A stretch of 64,000 nucleotides of DNA from Comamonadaceae bacterium. Its GTDB lineage: Bacteria; Pseudomonadota; Gammaproteobacteria; Burkholderiales; Burkholderiaceae_C. Positions 1-9,729 of the stretch are shown here, piece after piece. The stretch's first letter is position 1, and the number at the start of each line of letters is the position of its first letter. The translations under genes were made by a program, and so were the position numbers. The notes below the pieces were generated by a model, which was given only the letters and a program-made list of their open reading frames with translations, had not been told where the DNA came from and did no database searches. The stretch lies in the NCBI GenBank assembly GCA_947453965.1, contig CANGIQ010000002.1, positions 124,001 through 188,000 on the forward strand. The letters run 5' to 3'.

Positions 1-600
1 AGGGTCGCCGCCTTCTTGGCTGACGATGTCCACCGAGGTGCGGGTGGCCCACACCCCCAGCTGTTCTTTGGCTGCCGCTCTGAAGGTGTCTGCGGCGGCC
101 AGCAGCACCGAGGCACCGCTGTCGCTCAAGTGGCGGGTGAGTTTGCCAATCGAGGTGGTTTTGCCGGCCCCGTTGACGCCTGCCACCATGATGACGGTGG
201 GTTTGTGCGCGCCAATGACGAGGGGCTTTTCAAGGGGCTTGAGCAAATCTGCAATCGCGGCGGCCAGCAATGCTTTGACGGCTGTGGGTTCGGTGGTGGC
301 CGTTTCTTTGACGCGTTGCTTCAAATCGCGCAGCAAATACTCGGTGGCTTGCACGCCCGCATCGGCCATGAGCAAGGCCGATTCCAGCTCTTCATACAGC
401 GCATCATCAATCCGGGTGCCTGTGAACACGCTGCCAATGGATTGCCCTGTGCGGCGCAGGCCTTGGCCCAAGCGGGCGATCCAGCTCTCGCGTGGGCGCT
501 CGGCTGTGGTGTCTGCTGGGGCGACACTTTCAGCGGGCGTGGCTTGAGATGGGGTCGCTGCCGCATCGGGTGAGATTTTTTTCTTGAAAAAGCTGAACAT
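1..600 (-). CDS. ftsY: Signal recognition particle receptor FtsY (partial, C-terminus cut by window edge)
   Basis: FtsY is the membrane-associated GTPase that receives SRP-ribosome complexes and hands them to the Sec translocon. The ATG is at 600 on the minus strand and about 200 residues are visible. They show a short basic/aromatic start (MFSFFKKK), a short Ala/Pro linker instead of a long acidic A-domain, the helical N domain, and the G1 P-loop GVNGAGKT followed by the family segment AADTFRAAA. The rest of the G domain lies outside the window. It is divergent from rsmD with a 30-bp gap, the usual Burkholderiales arrangement. Confidence 0.95.
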   Translation of the reverse strand, partial: MFSFFKKKISPDAAATPSQATPAESVAPADTTAERPRESWIARLGQGLRRTGQSIGSVFTGTRIDDALYEELESALLMADAGVQATEYLLRDLKQRVKETATTEPTAVKALLAAAIADLLKPLEKPLVIGAHKPTVIMVAGVNGAGKTTSIGKLTRHLSDSGASVLLAAADTFRAAAKEQLGVWATRTSVDIVSQEGGDP

Positions 601-630
601 GTGTGGGTGTTTCTAGAATCAAGCCATTCT

Positions 631-1239
631 ATGAAAACCACCGCTGCACCTTCTTCCTCGTCTACACCTAGCAAACCCCACAAAGGGGCAGGCGAGGTGC
701 GCATCATTGGCGGCCAATGGCGACGCACCAAATTGCCGGTGGCTCTCAAGCCAGGCCTGCGCCCCACACCCGACCGGGTGCGTGAAACCTTGTTCAACTG
801 GTTAGGGCAATCTTTGCAAGGCTGGCGCTGTGTCGATGCGTTTGCAGGGACCGGGGCCTTGGGCTTGGAAGCCGCATCGCGTGGCGCCGCCCAGGTGCAG
901 CTGTGCGAGCAAGAAGCGGGGTTGGTGCAGCAGCTCAAAGCCCAAGTGGAACGCCTCAAAGCCACCACTGTGCAGGTGCAGCGCACCGACGGTGTGGCTT
1001 TTCTTAAGCAGCTGGGCAGTGCCAGCGTGGATCTGATTTTTCTCGACCCCCCGTTTGACAGCGCTTTATTCGAGCCAGCGTTGCAAGCTGCCGCCCAGGC
1101 GGTCAAACCCGATGGATGGGTGTATCTTGAAGCCCCAGTGGTGTGGACCGATGAGGTGTTGGCACCTTGGGGCTTGCAACAGCATCGCCACCTCAAGGCG
1201 GGCACAGTGCATGCGCACTTGCTGCGTCGAATTGCATAA
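631..1239 (+). CDS. rsmD: 16S rRNA (guanine966-N2)-methyltransferase RsmD
   Basis: This SAM-dependent enzyme methylates G966 of 16S rRNA during small-subunit assembly. The 202-aa product shows the family opening RIIGGQWR, the segment RPTPDRVRETLFNWL, a SAM loop DAFAGTGALGLEA, and the catalytic motif DPPF. The reading frame extends upstream to a GTG at 601, but the ATG at 631 gives a normal N-terminus and is preferred. It is divergent from ftsY and followed after 39 bp by coaD, which probably shares its transcript. Confidence 0.95.
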   Translation: MKTTAAPSSSSTPSKPHKGAGEVRIIGGQWRRTKLPVALKPGLRPTPDRVRETLFNWLGQSLQGWRCVDAFAGTGALGLEAASRGAAQVQLCEQEAGLVQQLKAQVERLKATTVQVQRTDGVAFLKQLGSASVDLIFLDPPFDSALFEPALQAAAQAVKPDGWVYLEAPVVWTDEVLAPWGLQQHRHLKAGTVHAHLLRRIA

Positions 1240-1278
1240 TCCTTGCATTGCTTAAGAACCCAGCAGGAGCCTATTGCC

Positions 1279-1776
1279 ATGCGCCCACCCGTGATTGCCA
1301 TCTACCCCGGTACCTTTGACCCGATCTCCTTGGGGCATGAAGACATCTTGCTGCGGGCGGCACAGATGTTCGACAAAGTGATCCTGGCCGTGGCCACGGC
1401 GCATCACAAGAAAACCTTGTTCACCCTCGATGAGCGCATGGACATGGCGCGCGAAGCCATGGCCGCACACCCGCAAATTGAGGTAGCGCCCTTCACCGGC
1501 TTGGTGCGTGATTTCGCCCGTGCGCACAAGGCCACGGTGATGGTGCGTGGCGTACGTGCGGTGACCGATTTCGATTACGAGTTCCAGCTCGCAGGTATGA
1601 ATCGCCAACTCATGCCCGATGTGGAAACGGTGTTTCTGACCCCCAGCGCCCAGTACCAATTCATCTCCAGCACCTTTGTGCGTGAAATTTCTTTGCTGGG
1701 TGCCGAGGGAGATGGTCGTAATTTGGTCTCGCCCGGCGTTTACCAGCGATTGATGGCCAAAAAAGCCGCAGCTTGA
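1279..1776 (+). CDS. coaD: Phosphopantetheine adenylyltransferase (PPAT)
   Basis: CoaD makes dephospho-CoA from 4'-phosphopantetheine and ATP, the penultimate step of CoA synthesis. The 165-aa product matches family length and carries the nucleotidyltransferase motif YPGTFDPISLGH near the start, the MVRGVRAVTDFDYE segment and the C-terminal ISSTFVREI signature. The ATG at 1279 has an AGGAG ribosome-binding site about 10 nt upstream; the upstream TTG at 1243 is rejected for that reason. Confidence 0.97.
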   Translation: MRPPVIAIYPGTFDPISLGHEDILLRAAQMFDKVILAVATAHHKKTLFTLDERMDMAREAMAAHPQIEVAPFTGLVRDFARAHKATVMVRGVRAVTDFDYEFQLAGMNRQLMPDVETVFLTPSAQYQFISSTFVREISLLGAEGDGRNLVSPGVYQRLMAKKAAA

Positions 1777-1787
1777 GCATTGGGGCT

Positions 1788-2465
1788 ATGACCGACTTCT
1801 TGCTCATCCGCCATGGCGAAACCGATTGGAACCGCGAGCTGCGGTTTCAAGGCCAAGTGGATGTGCCGCTCAACGAGATCGGCTTGCTGCAAGCGCAGCG
1901 GCTTGAGCAACGCTTCGAGGCCTTGCGCCAGGCCGAGTCCACCAAGCAACGCCCCTTCACCCGTGTGATCAGCAGCGACTTGCAACGTGCGCAACAAACC
2001 GCCGCCCCCGTGGCGCGTGCCTTAGGTCATGCATGTGAGATTGCCCCAGGTTTGCGCGAGCAATGCTTTGGTGATTTTGAAGGCATGCGTGTGCCAGAGA
2101 TCAAAGAGAAATTTCCAAGCGCCTGGCAGCGTTGGCTCGACTTTGATGCGGACTACGCCGTACAGGGCGCAGAGAGCACGCGTGTTTTTCACGATCGGGT
2201 GATCACTGCCTTGGGCCAGTTGGCGACTCAATTTCCAGATGAGCACCTGGTGGTTGTCACCCACGGCGGGGTGTTGGACATGGTGTGGCGCAACGCTCAA
2301 GCCCTGTCTTTGCATGGTCCTCGTGTCTGCGACATTCCCAATGCGGGGGTGAACCAGGTGGCCTGGCGCGATGCCGCGCTTCACATTCAGGCCTGGGCCG
2401 ATACCAGCCATCTGGCCGATATGCCGCCTCAGCCTGTGTATCGCCAAACCCAGCTCAAGGCCTGA
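1788..2465 (+). CDS. Histidine phosphatase family protein (phosphoglycerate mutase-like)
   Basis: This 225-aa cytosolic protein belongs to the histidine phosphatase superfamily. It has the N-terminal RHGET motif with the phospho-accepting histidine, the segment RFQGQVDVPLNE, a basic SSDLQRAQQTA stretch, and the second catalytic histidine in VVTHGGVLDM. This pattern fits GpmB/CobC-like phosphatases better than a glycolytic mutase, and the substrate cannot be told from sequence. The ATG at 1788 lies 11 nt after the coaD stop, so the two are probably co-transcribed. An in-frame TTG at 1773 overlapping coaD is less likely. Confidence 0.88.
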   Translation: MTDFLLIRHGETDWNRELRFQGQVDVPLNEIGLLQAQRLEQRFEALRQAESTKQRPFTRVISSDLQRAQQTAAPVARALGHACEIAPGLREQCFGDFEGMRVPEIKEKFPSAWQRWLDFDADYAVQGAESTRVFHDRVITALGQLATQFPDEHLVVVTHGGVLDMVWRNAQALSLHGPRVCDIPNAGVNQVAWRDAALHIQAWADTSHLADMPPQPVYRQTQLKA

Positions 2466-2536
2466 GGCCAACAACCGCTTGCACGGTGCGGTTGCTGCAG
2501 ACGGGGATAATTGCCCATTCTCTTTTTGCCTTGTGA

Positions 2537-3312
<776 letters not shown>

Positions 3313-3965
3313 GGCCTGTTACCTCCTGCGCTGGCAGCGTTGCCGGCCGAGGGGGTTTGGGCCTAGGCGGCTTGGCTGTGTGGATCATTTGCGTGGCCTT
3401 GACCATGTCGCCCGAGAGCAAGTGCGGCAAAGCCAAGGTTGTGCGCGTGACACATTGTTCGATGGCGCTGCGTTGATCGGGCGCTGGTTTTTTCAGTACC
3501 CAATTCGCCACTTCTGACTTCACGCCTGGGTGACCAATGCCCACACGCAGTCGCCAATATTGATCGGTGCCGAGCTGGGCGTGGATGTCTCGCAAGCCAT
3601 TGTGTCCGGCATGGCTGCCACCGAGTTTGAGTTTGGCTTCGCCAGGTGGAATGTCCAACTCATCGTGAACGACCAAAATTTCTTGCGGCTGAATTTTGAA
3701 AAACCGCGCCAATGCCGCCACCGATTTGCCCGATACGTTCATGAAGGTTTGGGGCTCTAGCAACCACACGTTCTCACCGTTCACCGAGGTGCGTGCGACC
3801 AAGCCGTGGTAGGCCCGGTCAGGCTGTAGATGCACTTTCAAATCGCGGGCAATGGCATCGATCCACCAAAAACCAGCGTTGTGGCGGGTGGCTTCGTATT
3901 CTGGGCCTGGATTTCCAAGGCCAACAAGCAGCTTGATCATGGGGTCAATTATCGGGGTAGGCGAC

Positions 3966-3996
3966 AAAAGCAAAACGGCCCACCGAAGTGGGCCGT
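3966..3996 (-). terminator. Rho-independent terminator after rplY
   Basis: On the minus strand the 10-bp stem AACGGCCCAC is closed by a TTCG tetraloop and followed by TTTTGCTTTTG. It lies 23 nt past the rplY stop and just before the pth start, so part of the pth message may depend on read-through or a separate promoter. Confidence 0.8.
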
Positions 3997-4018
3997 TGGC
4001 ACAAAGGCGAAGAAGAAA

Positions 4019-4630
4019 TTACTTCTTGCCAGCTGCTGCAGCGGCTGCTTCAGCAGGTGTGGGTGCGTCAGCCTTGGTGGCCACCACAGCGACCAACACG
4101 GGATTGGTTTTGCCTTTGGTGACAGCAGACACGCCAGCTGGCAACTTGATGTCGTTCAAGTGCAGTGAGTGACCTTTGGTCAAACCGCTCAAGTCCACAG
4201 CGATGAACTCTGGCAGCTCTTTGGGCATGCAAGACACTTCCAATTCGGTCGCGATGTGGTTGATCAAGCATTGATCCATCTTGACCGCTGGCGAGTTTTC
4301 TTCGCCCGAATAGTGCAAAGGCACTTTTTTCTTCATCTTGGTGTTGGCATCGATGCGTTGGAAGTCGATGTGCAAGACCAGTTGTTTGAAGGGGTGGTAT
4401 TGAACGTCGCGCAACAACACTTCGGTCGTTGTGCCGTTGAATTCCATTTGCAACACGGAAGCGTGGAACGCCTCTTTCTTGAGGGCGTGCCACAAGGCGT
4501 TGTGATCGATTTCGATCAAAGTAGGTTCGGCGGTGCCACCATAGACGATGCCAGGTGTACGACCGGTGATACGCAGACGGCGGCTCGCACCCGTTCCCTG
4601 CTTAGCGCGCTCAAAAGCGACAAATTTCAT
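4019..4630 (-). CDS. rplY: 50S ribosomal protein L25/general stress protein Ctc
   Basis: L25 binds 5S rRNA in the large subunit. The 203-aa product is the long Ctc form: an N-terminal L25 domain (about 1-90, with [16 protein letters not shown]) followed by the TL5-type beta domain (about 95-190, with [15 protein letters not shown]) and an Ala-rich tail ending GKK. It lies between prs and pth, and a strong terminator follows its stop. Confidence 0.96.
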   Translation of the reverse strand: MKFVAFERAKQGTGASRRLRITGRTPGIVYGGTAEPTLIEIDHNALWHALKKEAFHASVLQMEFNGTTTEVLLRDVQYHPFKQLVLHIDFQRIDANTKMKKKVPLHYSGEENSPAVKMDQCLINHIATELEVSCMPKELPEFIAVDLSGLTKGHSLHLNDIKLPAGVSAVTKGKTNPVLVAVVATKADAPTPAEAAAAAAGKK

Positions 4631-4728
4631 AACAAACTCCTGTGAGAGCCGACCGCGACCAGTGCGACTCCGATTTTTAAAAAGGCTGTTGCCAGCCCGC
4701 TGTGTTGTTGTCTGATGGAACGCGCTGT

Positions 4729-5703
4729 TTAGAACAGCTGGTTTTGATCAGAGAACAAACTCATGACCGACTCGCCACTGGCAATGCGCTGGATCGTTTC
4801 GGCGATCAGCGGTGCCACGGTGAGTTGGCGAATTTTTTTACATGCCATGCCCGCTTCGCTGAGCGGGATGGTGTTGGTCACCACCACTTCGTCGAGTGCA
4901 TCGCCTTTGGAAATGCGCTCAATGGCAGGGCCCGAGAAAATAGGGTGGGTGCAATAGGCGTAGACCTTTTTGGCGCCGCGCTCTTTGAGCACTTCAGCCG
5001 CTTTGACCAAGGTGCCTGCGGTGTCGATCATGTCGTCCATGATCACGCAGTTGCGGCCCTCAATGTCTCCAATCACGTTCATGACTTCCGACACGTTGGC
5101 TTTGGGGCGACGCTTGTCGATGATGGCCAAGTCACAGCCCAGCTGTTTGGCCAAAGCGCGTGCGCGCACCACACCACCCACATCGGGCGAGACCACGATC
5201 AGATCTTCGTAGTTCTTGGTGCGCAAATCACCCAGCAACACAGGCGAGGCGTAGATGTTGTCGACAGGAATGTCAAAGAAACCTTGGATTTGGTCCGCAT
5301 GCAAGTCCATGGTCAACACGCGGGCCACACCTGCTGTTTGCAGCAAGTCAGCGACCAGCTTGGCAGAGATTGGCACGCGGCTAGAGCGTGGACGGCGGTC
5401 TTGACGGGCGTAGCCGAAGTAGGGGATCACCGCGCTGATGCGTTCTGCCGAGGCGCGCTTCAAAGCGTCGACCATGATCAGCAATTCCATCAGGCTTTCG
5501 TTGGTGGGAGCACACGTGCTTTGCACCACGAACACATCGCGGGCACGCACGTTTTGGTTGATTTCAACGGTCACTTCGCCGTCTGAGAAGCGCCCAACAT
5601 GGGCTGCACCCACTTCGATACCAAGGTGTTTGGCAATTTCGGCCGCCATCGCAGGGTTGGCGTTGCCGGTGAAAACCATGAAGTCGGGAGTAGGTATCGA
5701 CAT
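4729..5703 (-). CDS. prs: Ribose-phosphate pyrophosphokinase (PRPP synthetase)
   Basis: Prs makes PRPP from ribose-5-phosphate and ATP for nucleotide, histidine, tryptophan and NAD synthesis. The 324-aa product shows the flexible-loop region [10 protein letters not shown], the Mg/ribose region [14 protein letters not shown], and the PRPP-binding signature [12 protein letters not shown]. The frame is open far upstream, through the tRNA-Gln gene, but the ATG at 5703 gives the family N-terminus ([20 protein letters not shown]). It lies downstream of ispE and tRNA-Gln, a conserved betaproteobacterial order. Confidence 0.97.
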   Translation of the reverse strand: MSIPTPDFMVFTGNANPAMAAEIAKHLGIEVGAAHVGRFSDGEVTVEINQNVRARDVFVVQSTCAPTNESLMELLIMVDALKRASAERISAVIPYFGYARQDRRPRSSRVPISAKLVADLLQTAGVARVLTMDLHADQIQGFFDIPVDNIYASPVLLGDLRTKNYEDLIVVSPDVGGVVRARALAKQLGCDLAIIDKRRPKANVSEVMNVIGDIEGRNCVIMDDMIDTAGTLVKAAEVLKERGAKKVYAYCTHPIFSGPAIERISKGDALDEVVVTNTIPLSEAGMACKKIRQLTVAPLIAETIQRIASGESVMSLFSDQNQLF

Positions 5704-5775
5704 GATGACGGGTGACTTTCGCTTCAAGATGAATGACGCCTTGGTGCCGTCACTTGCAAACTCTTCGTGCAAACA

Positions 5776-5797
5776 AAAAAGCACCGCAGTGCTTTTT
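5776..5797 (-). terminator. Hairpin with T-run after tRNA-Gln
   Basis: On the minus strand a perfect stem AAAAAGCAC / GTGCTTTTT with a short TGCG loop is followed by further T residues, between tRNA-Gln and prs. It looks like an intrinsic terminator ending the tRNA transcript; prs would then need read-through or its own promoter. Confidence 0.6.
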
Positions 5798-5804
5798 AAA
5801 TTTT

Positions 5805-5881
5805 TGGCAGGGGATCGAGGACTCGAACCTCGGAATGCCGGAATCAAAATCCGGTGCCTTAACCAACTTGGCGAATCCCCT
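5805..5881 (-). tRNA. tRNA-Gln (UUG anticodon)
   Basis: A 77-nt cloverleaf is readable on the minus strand. A 7-bp acceptor stem AGGGGAT/ATCCCCT, discriminator G and encoded CCA, the T-arm GGTTCGAGTCC, and an anticodon stem CCGGA/TCCGG with loop TTTTGAT give anticodon TTG. It lies between ispE and prs. Confidence 0.95.
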
Positions 5882-5913
5882 ACACAGGTCAACCGCCTCT
5901 CAGCTGCTGACCG

Positions 5914-6759
5914 TTAAACGTCGCTGACAGCCCATCCAGCCAATGGGTGAACCGCCATATTGCTGCACACCTGCATTTGCCACCCGTGTGGTGCAGCACT
6001 GGGCAACACACCTTCGGGCAACTGCGCAAAAACCGCACTGCCAGAGCCCGTCATGCGCGGCTTGAGACCGAAAGAAGCCAGCCATTGAAGGGCAAGGTCT
6101 ACTTCTGGGCACAGCGCTTGAGCCACTGGCTGCAAGTCATTTCGACCAAAGTCAAAAGGATGAACAGCGAAGACTGACATTGTAGCAGTTTCTGTGGCCC
6201 TCTCCAAGCGCGGATCACGAAAAATTCGTGCGGTTTCGAGTCCTGCATGGGGTTTGAGGACCACAAAACGGCTGGTCGGTAGTTCTATTGGATGAATTTT
6301 CTCGCCAATGCCCTCGACCCAGGCGTTGTGGCCGTGTAAGAAAAAGGGCACATCGGCTCCCAGGGCCAGCCCGAGTGGCAACAAGCGTGACAACGGCCAA
6401 TTCAAACCCCACAAGCGGTTGAGCGCTAACAGCGTGCTGGCGGCGTCCGATGAGCCGCCGCCCATCCCCGCCTGGGCGGGAATGGATTTTTCAATCGCGA
6501 TGTGTGCGCCCAATGAGGTACCGCTGGCGGCTTGCAAAGCCCGCGCGGCGCGGATGACCAAATCGTCGGCGGGCAAGGGCGCACTCAAGTCCTCACGTGT
6601 CAGGCGACCATCGTCTTGCACCTCAAAGTGCAAGGTATCGCACCAATCGATGAGCATGAACACCGATTGCAGCAGGTGGTAACCATCGGGGCGTTGGCCG
6701 TTGATGTGCAAAAACAAATTCAGTTTGGCGGGAGCCGGAACGTGTGTGAGCGTGCGCAT
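5914..6759 (-). CDS. ispE: 4-(cytidine 5'-diphospho)-2-C-methyl-D-erythritol kinase
   Basis: IspE phosphorylates CDP-ME in the MEP pathway of isoprenoid synthesis. The 281-aa GHMP kinase starts with PAPAKLNLFLHINGQRPDGY, has the ATP-binding loop PAQAGMGGGSSDAAS, the segment LGADVPFFLHG and the C-terminal MTGSGSAVFA. The ATG at 6759 lies 5 nt after the lolB stop; the frame also has an in-frame TTG at 6768 overlapping lolB, judged less likely. The order lolB-ispE-tRNA-Gln-prs is typical for the group. Confidence 0.95.
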   Translation of the reverse strand: MRTLTHVPAPAKLNLFLHINGQRPDGYHLLQSVFMLIDWCDTLHFEVQDDGRLTREDLSAPLPADDLVIRAARALQAASGTSLGAHIAIEKSIPAQAGMGGGSSDAASTLLALNRLWGLNWPLSRLLPLGLALGADVPFFLHGHNAWVEGIGEKIHPIELPTSRFVVLKPHAGLETARIFRDPRLERATETATMSVFAVHPFDFGRNDLQPVAQALCPEVDLALQWLASFGLKPRMTGSGSAVFAQLPEGVLPSAAPHGWQMQVCSNMAVHPLAGWAVSDV

Positions 6760-6764
6760 AAAGG

Positions 6765-7244
6765 TCAATCTAATTTGATGCGCAGCGTCACTTCAGGTGT
6801 TGGCTGATAGCGACGTGCGCTGAGCGAGCCCTGTGCCAATGCCGACAAATCAACTTGCCAGCCTGGCGCTGGCGAGGGGGTGCCTTGCAGCCAGTCGAAC
6901 AAGGCGGCCACTGGCAAGGCGGCCCCTGTGGCTTGCTCGGTCAGTACCTCCAGCGAGTCGAAACGCTGCTGTTGGTTGCCTTGGTGCAGATGGGCTGCGG
7001 TGGTTGTCCAATCCAGCACGGCCAGCGTGGTGCCTAGCGGAGAGTACAAACTCAAACTGCCTTGCTGCGCTTGGCCTTGCAAGGCAAAGCTGGCGCTCAT
7101 GCTGGTGGGAGGGCTGGTTTGCACATTCACACTCAAGCGGCCTTGCCACGCCTGCGCGTCGGATGAGGTGGCCTGAGGTAAGCGTGCAGGACTGGCGCAT
7201 GCTGTCAACAACGCAGCCACACCCAATGCCAGCCAAACCCGCAT
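6765..7244 (-). CDS. lolB: Outer-membrane lipoprotein insertion factor LolB
   Basis: LolB receives lipoproteins from LolA and inserts them in the outer membrane. The 159-aa product has a lipoprotein signal peptide with lipobox LTAC at about residues 14-17, and the family features GRLSVNV and FALQGQAQQGSLSLYSPLGT. The gene is short and divergent, as LolB usually is; the assignment rests on these segments plus position directly before ispE. The ATG at 7244 lies 2 nt after the stop of the TPR gene, so translation is probably coupled. Confidence 0.88.
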   Translation of the reverse strand: MRVWLALGVAALLTACASPARLPQATSSDAQAWQGRLSVNVQTSPPTSMSASFALQGQAQQGSLSLYSPLGTTLAVLDWTTTAAHLHQGNQQQRFDSLEVLTEQATGAALPVAALFDWLQGTPSPAPGWQVDLSALAQGSLSARRYQPTPEVTLRIKLD

Positions 7245-7246
7245 GT

Positions 7247-8866
7247 TCAAAGCGCAGGTTTGAGCCGTTGCAAGGTCTCTTGCAAGGTCTCATTGTTGGG
7301 GGCTGTTTCTAGCCCGCGACGCCAAATCTTGATCGCTTCATCGGTGCGTTTCATGCGCCACAACACCTCGCCCAAATGCGCTGCAATTTCTGCATCGGGG
7401 CGGGCTCTAAAAGCTTTTTCTAAAGATGCCAAAGCGGCCGTGAGATTGCCCAATCGGAATTCAACCCAGCCCAAGCTGTCGGTGATGAAGGGATCGTCGG
7501 GCGCAAAGCTGAGGGCTTTGACAATCAATTGCTTGGCCTCTGGCAAACGCAAGTTGCGATCGGCCAGCGAAAACCCCAAAGCGTTATAGGCGTTGTAGTA
7601 CCCGGGGTCTTGGCTGATCACGGTACGCAGCAGTTTTTCCATATCGTCCATGCGGTTGAGCTTCTCAGCCAGCATGGCTTGTTCGTACAGCAAGTCCACA
7701 TCATCGACGCTGATCTTGTTCAGCAGGTCATACGCCGCTTGCCATTGGCGGTGCTCACGCAACAACTGAACTTCGGCCATGACCCGGCTGCGTGCTTCTT
7801 CGGCGTTGTTGGCAGGCAGTTGTGCAATCAACTGGCGTGCCGCATCGATTTTGCCCTGCCGTGCCAGCATCGCTGCACGGCGTGTTTGGGCTTGTGTGAT
7901 GCCGCGTGGGGTGTTTTCGTTGGGTGATTTGGATGCCAAATCAATGTAGCGAACGAGTGATGCCTCGGCTTGTTTGTCTAAGCCCTGTTCGAATTGCACC
8001 GATCCCAAGACCAGCCAAGCTTCTGCGTGTTTGGGAAAGTTGCGCGTGATGGCTTGCAGTTGATCCGACGCTTCGCTGTAGCGTTCGCCCTCAATCAACA
8101 CGCGCACATAGCTCATGGCCAGCTCTGGGTTGTCTTGCTTGCGCAAAGCTTGGGTAACCAAGGCCTCGGCTTCTTTGATTTGACGCCCCATCAATTCCAA
8201 GGCAAGCAAGGCAGGTGCCATGGCGCTGGCATCAGCAGCCAATCCGCGTTGTGCTGCTTCCAAGGCACCGGTCGTATCGTTGGCGGCCAAACGCATGCGG
8301 CCCAGGCTGGTCCAAGCAGGCGCCGCATGAGGAGATGTTTTGAGGTAAGGCTCGAGCGCTTGCTGCACCACACGCACGGCCAATTTTTTGTCCGTGACAC
8401 GCGCGTAGTGTCTGGGAATCAGGCTGATCGCCACATTGCGTTCAAACTCAGGCGCCAATGCCAGCTCTTTTTTCAGCGGTTCTAGGCTTTCGCTGACTTG
8501 GTTGAGTGCCAGCAAAATTTGCAAGACTTGCAGGTTGGCTTGACGATCTTGCGGCGCTGCTTGCGACCAGCTGCGTGCGGCCATCAAAGCGCCATCACCG
8601 GAACGTGCCTGCAAGGCAATGTCCACGGCGCGGGTATACAGCTGCACATCGTTGGTTTTACGCGCCGCGTCCAGCAATAACGAAAATCCCGCCACAGGTT
8701 GCCCTTGGCGAACATTCAGCTCACCCAGCAAGATTTCGTACAACAACTCGCCCGTCATGCCGGAGTTTTCGATCTTGCCGTTGTCAGTGGCGGCTTGCGC
8801 ATGACAAAGCAAAGGCATGGCGGTTGACGCCACGGCAAAAAAAGCCAGCTGCAAGAGAAATTTCAT
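7247..8866 (-). CDS. Secreted tetratricopeptide-repeat protein
   Basis: A 539-aa protein with an Ala-rich signal peptide (MKFLLQL...LCHAQA) followed by helical repeats over most of its length. Clear TPR units are seen towards the C-terminus (for example the segment with GYYNAYNALGFSLADR and FITDSLGWVEFRLGN). It belongs to the TPR proteins found upstream of lolB-ispE in Burkholderiales; the role is unproven but the location suggests the cell envelope. The start at 8866 is chosen for its signal peptide; the frame stays open about 330 nt upstream across mutM sequence. Divergent from mutM with a 43-bp gap. Confidence 0.88.
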   Translation of the reverse strand: MKFLLQLAFFAVASTAMPLLCHAQAATDNGKIENSGMTGELLYEILLGELNVRQGQPVAGFSLLLDAARKTNDVQLYTRAVDIALQARSGDGALMAARSWSQAAPQDRQANLQVLQILLALNQVSESLEPLKKELALAPEFERNVAISLIPRHYARVTDKKLAVRVVQQALEPYLKTSPHAAPAWTSLGRMRLAANDTTGALEAAQRGLAADASAMAPALLALELMGRQIKEAEALVTQALRKQDNPELAMSYVRVLIEGERYSEASDQLQAITRNFPKHAEAWLVLGSVQFEQGLDKQAEASLVRYIDLASKSPNENTPRGITQAQTRRAAMLARQGKIDAARQLIAQLPANNAEEARSRVMAEVQLLREHRQWQAAYDLLNKISVDDVDLLYEQAMLAEKLNRMDDMEKLLRTVISQDPGYYNAYNALGFSLADRNLRLPEAKQLIVKALSFAPDDPFITDSLGWVEFRLGNLTAALASLEKAFRARPDAEIAAHLGEVLWRMKRTDEAIKIWRRGLETAPNNETLQETLQRLKPAL

Positions 8867-8909
8867 AGGACGATCATAATCGCTGACTGTTTTTTCCATT
8901 GCCCATGCC

Positions 8910-9725
8910 ATGCCCGAATTACCTGAGGTCGAAGTCACCCGCCTGAGCTTTGCAGACCGGATTGCGAATGCCCGCATCACGGCTGTGCGCGTGGGCAAAC
9001 CGCTGCGTTGGCCTTTGGGTTGCGCGCCGCACAGCCTGGTGGGACGTCGGGTCCTGTCTGTGCGTCGACGCGGCAAGTATTTGCTGATGGACTTGGACCA
9101 AGGCTTGCTTTTGTGGCATTTGGGCATGTCGGGCAGCTTGCGCTTCAGTGATGAACGCAGCGCGCCTGCTGCCCATGACCATTTTGATTTGGACACTGAC
9201 CGTGGGCTGCTGCGCTTGAATGACCCGCGCCGTTTTGGGGCTGTGGTTTACGCTGCGTCTGAAGACAGCCCCGAAGCGCTTAAGTTGTTAGGGCATTTAG
9301 GCGTTGAACCTTTGAACGGTCAATTTGCGTCGGCGCCGTTTCACCAAGCTTTGCACCAACGACGTGCATCCATCAAGCAAGTGTTGCTCGCGGGTGATGT
9401 GGTGGTGGGTGTGGGCAATATCTACGCTTCAGAGGCGCTGTTCTTGGCCGGGATTCGTCCCACCTTGCGCGCAGACCGCCTGAGCAAACCCCGTGCTGAG
9501 AAATTGCGCTTGGCGGTGATCGATGTCTTGACCCGTGCGGTGAAAAAAGGTGGTAGCACCTTGCGCGACTTTTCAAGCGCTGAGGGCAAAGAGGGCTACT
9601 TCCAGCTGGAGGCCCATGTGTACGATCGTGCGAGCCAGCCCTGCCGCGTCTGTGGTACCCCCATTCGGCGCTTGGTGCAAGGGCAGCGTGCCACTTATTA
9701 CTGCCCAAGTTGCCAGAAGAATTGA
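8910..9725 (+). CDS. mutM: Formamidopyrimidine-DNA glycosylase
   Basis: MutM (Fpg) removes 8-oxoguanine and formamidopyrimidines and cuts the abasic site. The 271-aa product begins PELPEVE with catalytic Pro2/Glu3, has the [12 protein letters not shown] and NDPRRFGAV segments, the H2TH region [14 protein letters not shown], and a C-terminal zinc finger CRVCGTPI...YYCPSCQ. Together with mutY 4 nt downstream it forms a GO-repair operon. Confidence 0.97.
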   Translation: MPELPEVEVTRLSFADRIANARITAVRVGKPLRWPLGCAPHSLVGRRVLSVRRRGKYLLMDLDQGLLLWHLGMSGSLRFSDERSAPAAHDHFDLDTDRGLLRLNDPRRFGAVVYAASEDSPEALKLLGHLGVEPLNGQFASAPFHQALHQRRASIKQVLLAGDVVVGVGNIYASEALFLAGIRPTLRADRLSKPRAEKLRLAVIDVLTRAVKKGGSTLRDFSSAEGKEGYFQLEAHVYDRASQPCRVCGTPIRRLVQGQRATYYCPSCQKN

Positions 9726-9729
9726 GCCC

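Noticed and set aside
321-1301. 326-aa minus-strand open frame across the rsmD region
   Set aside because: It is antisense to ftsY/rsmD codons, has low-complexity Cys/Arg/Ser-rich composition and no domain; rsmD on the plus strand is clear.
4702-5586. 294-aa plus-strand open frame over prs
   Set aside because: Antisense to PRPP synthetase; His/Val/Gln-rich shadow composition.
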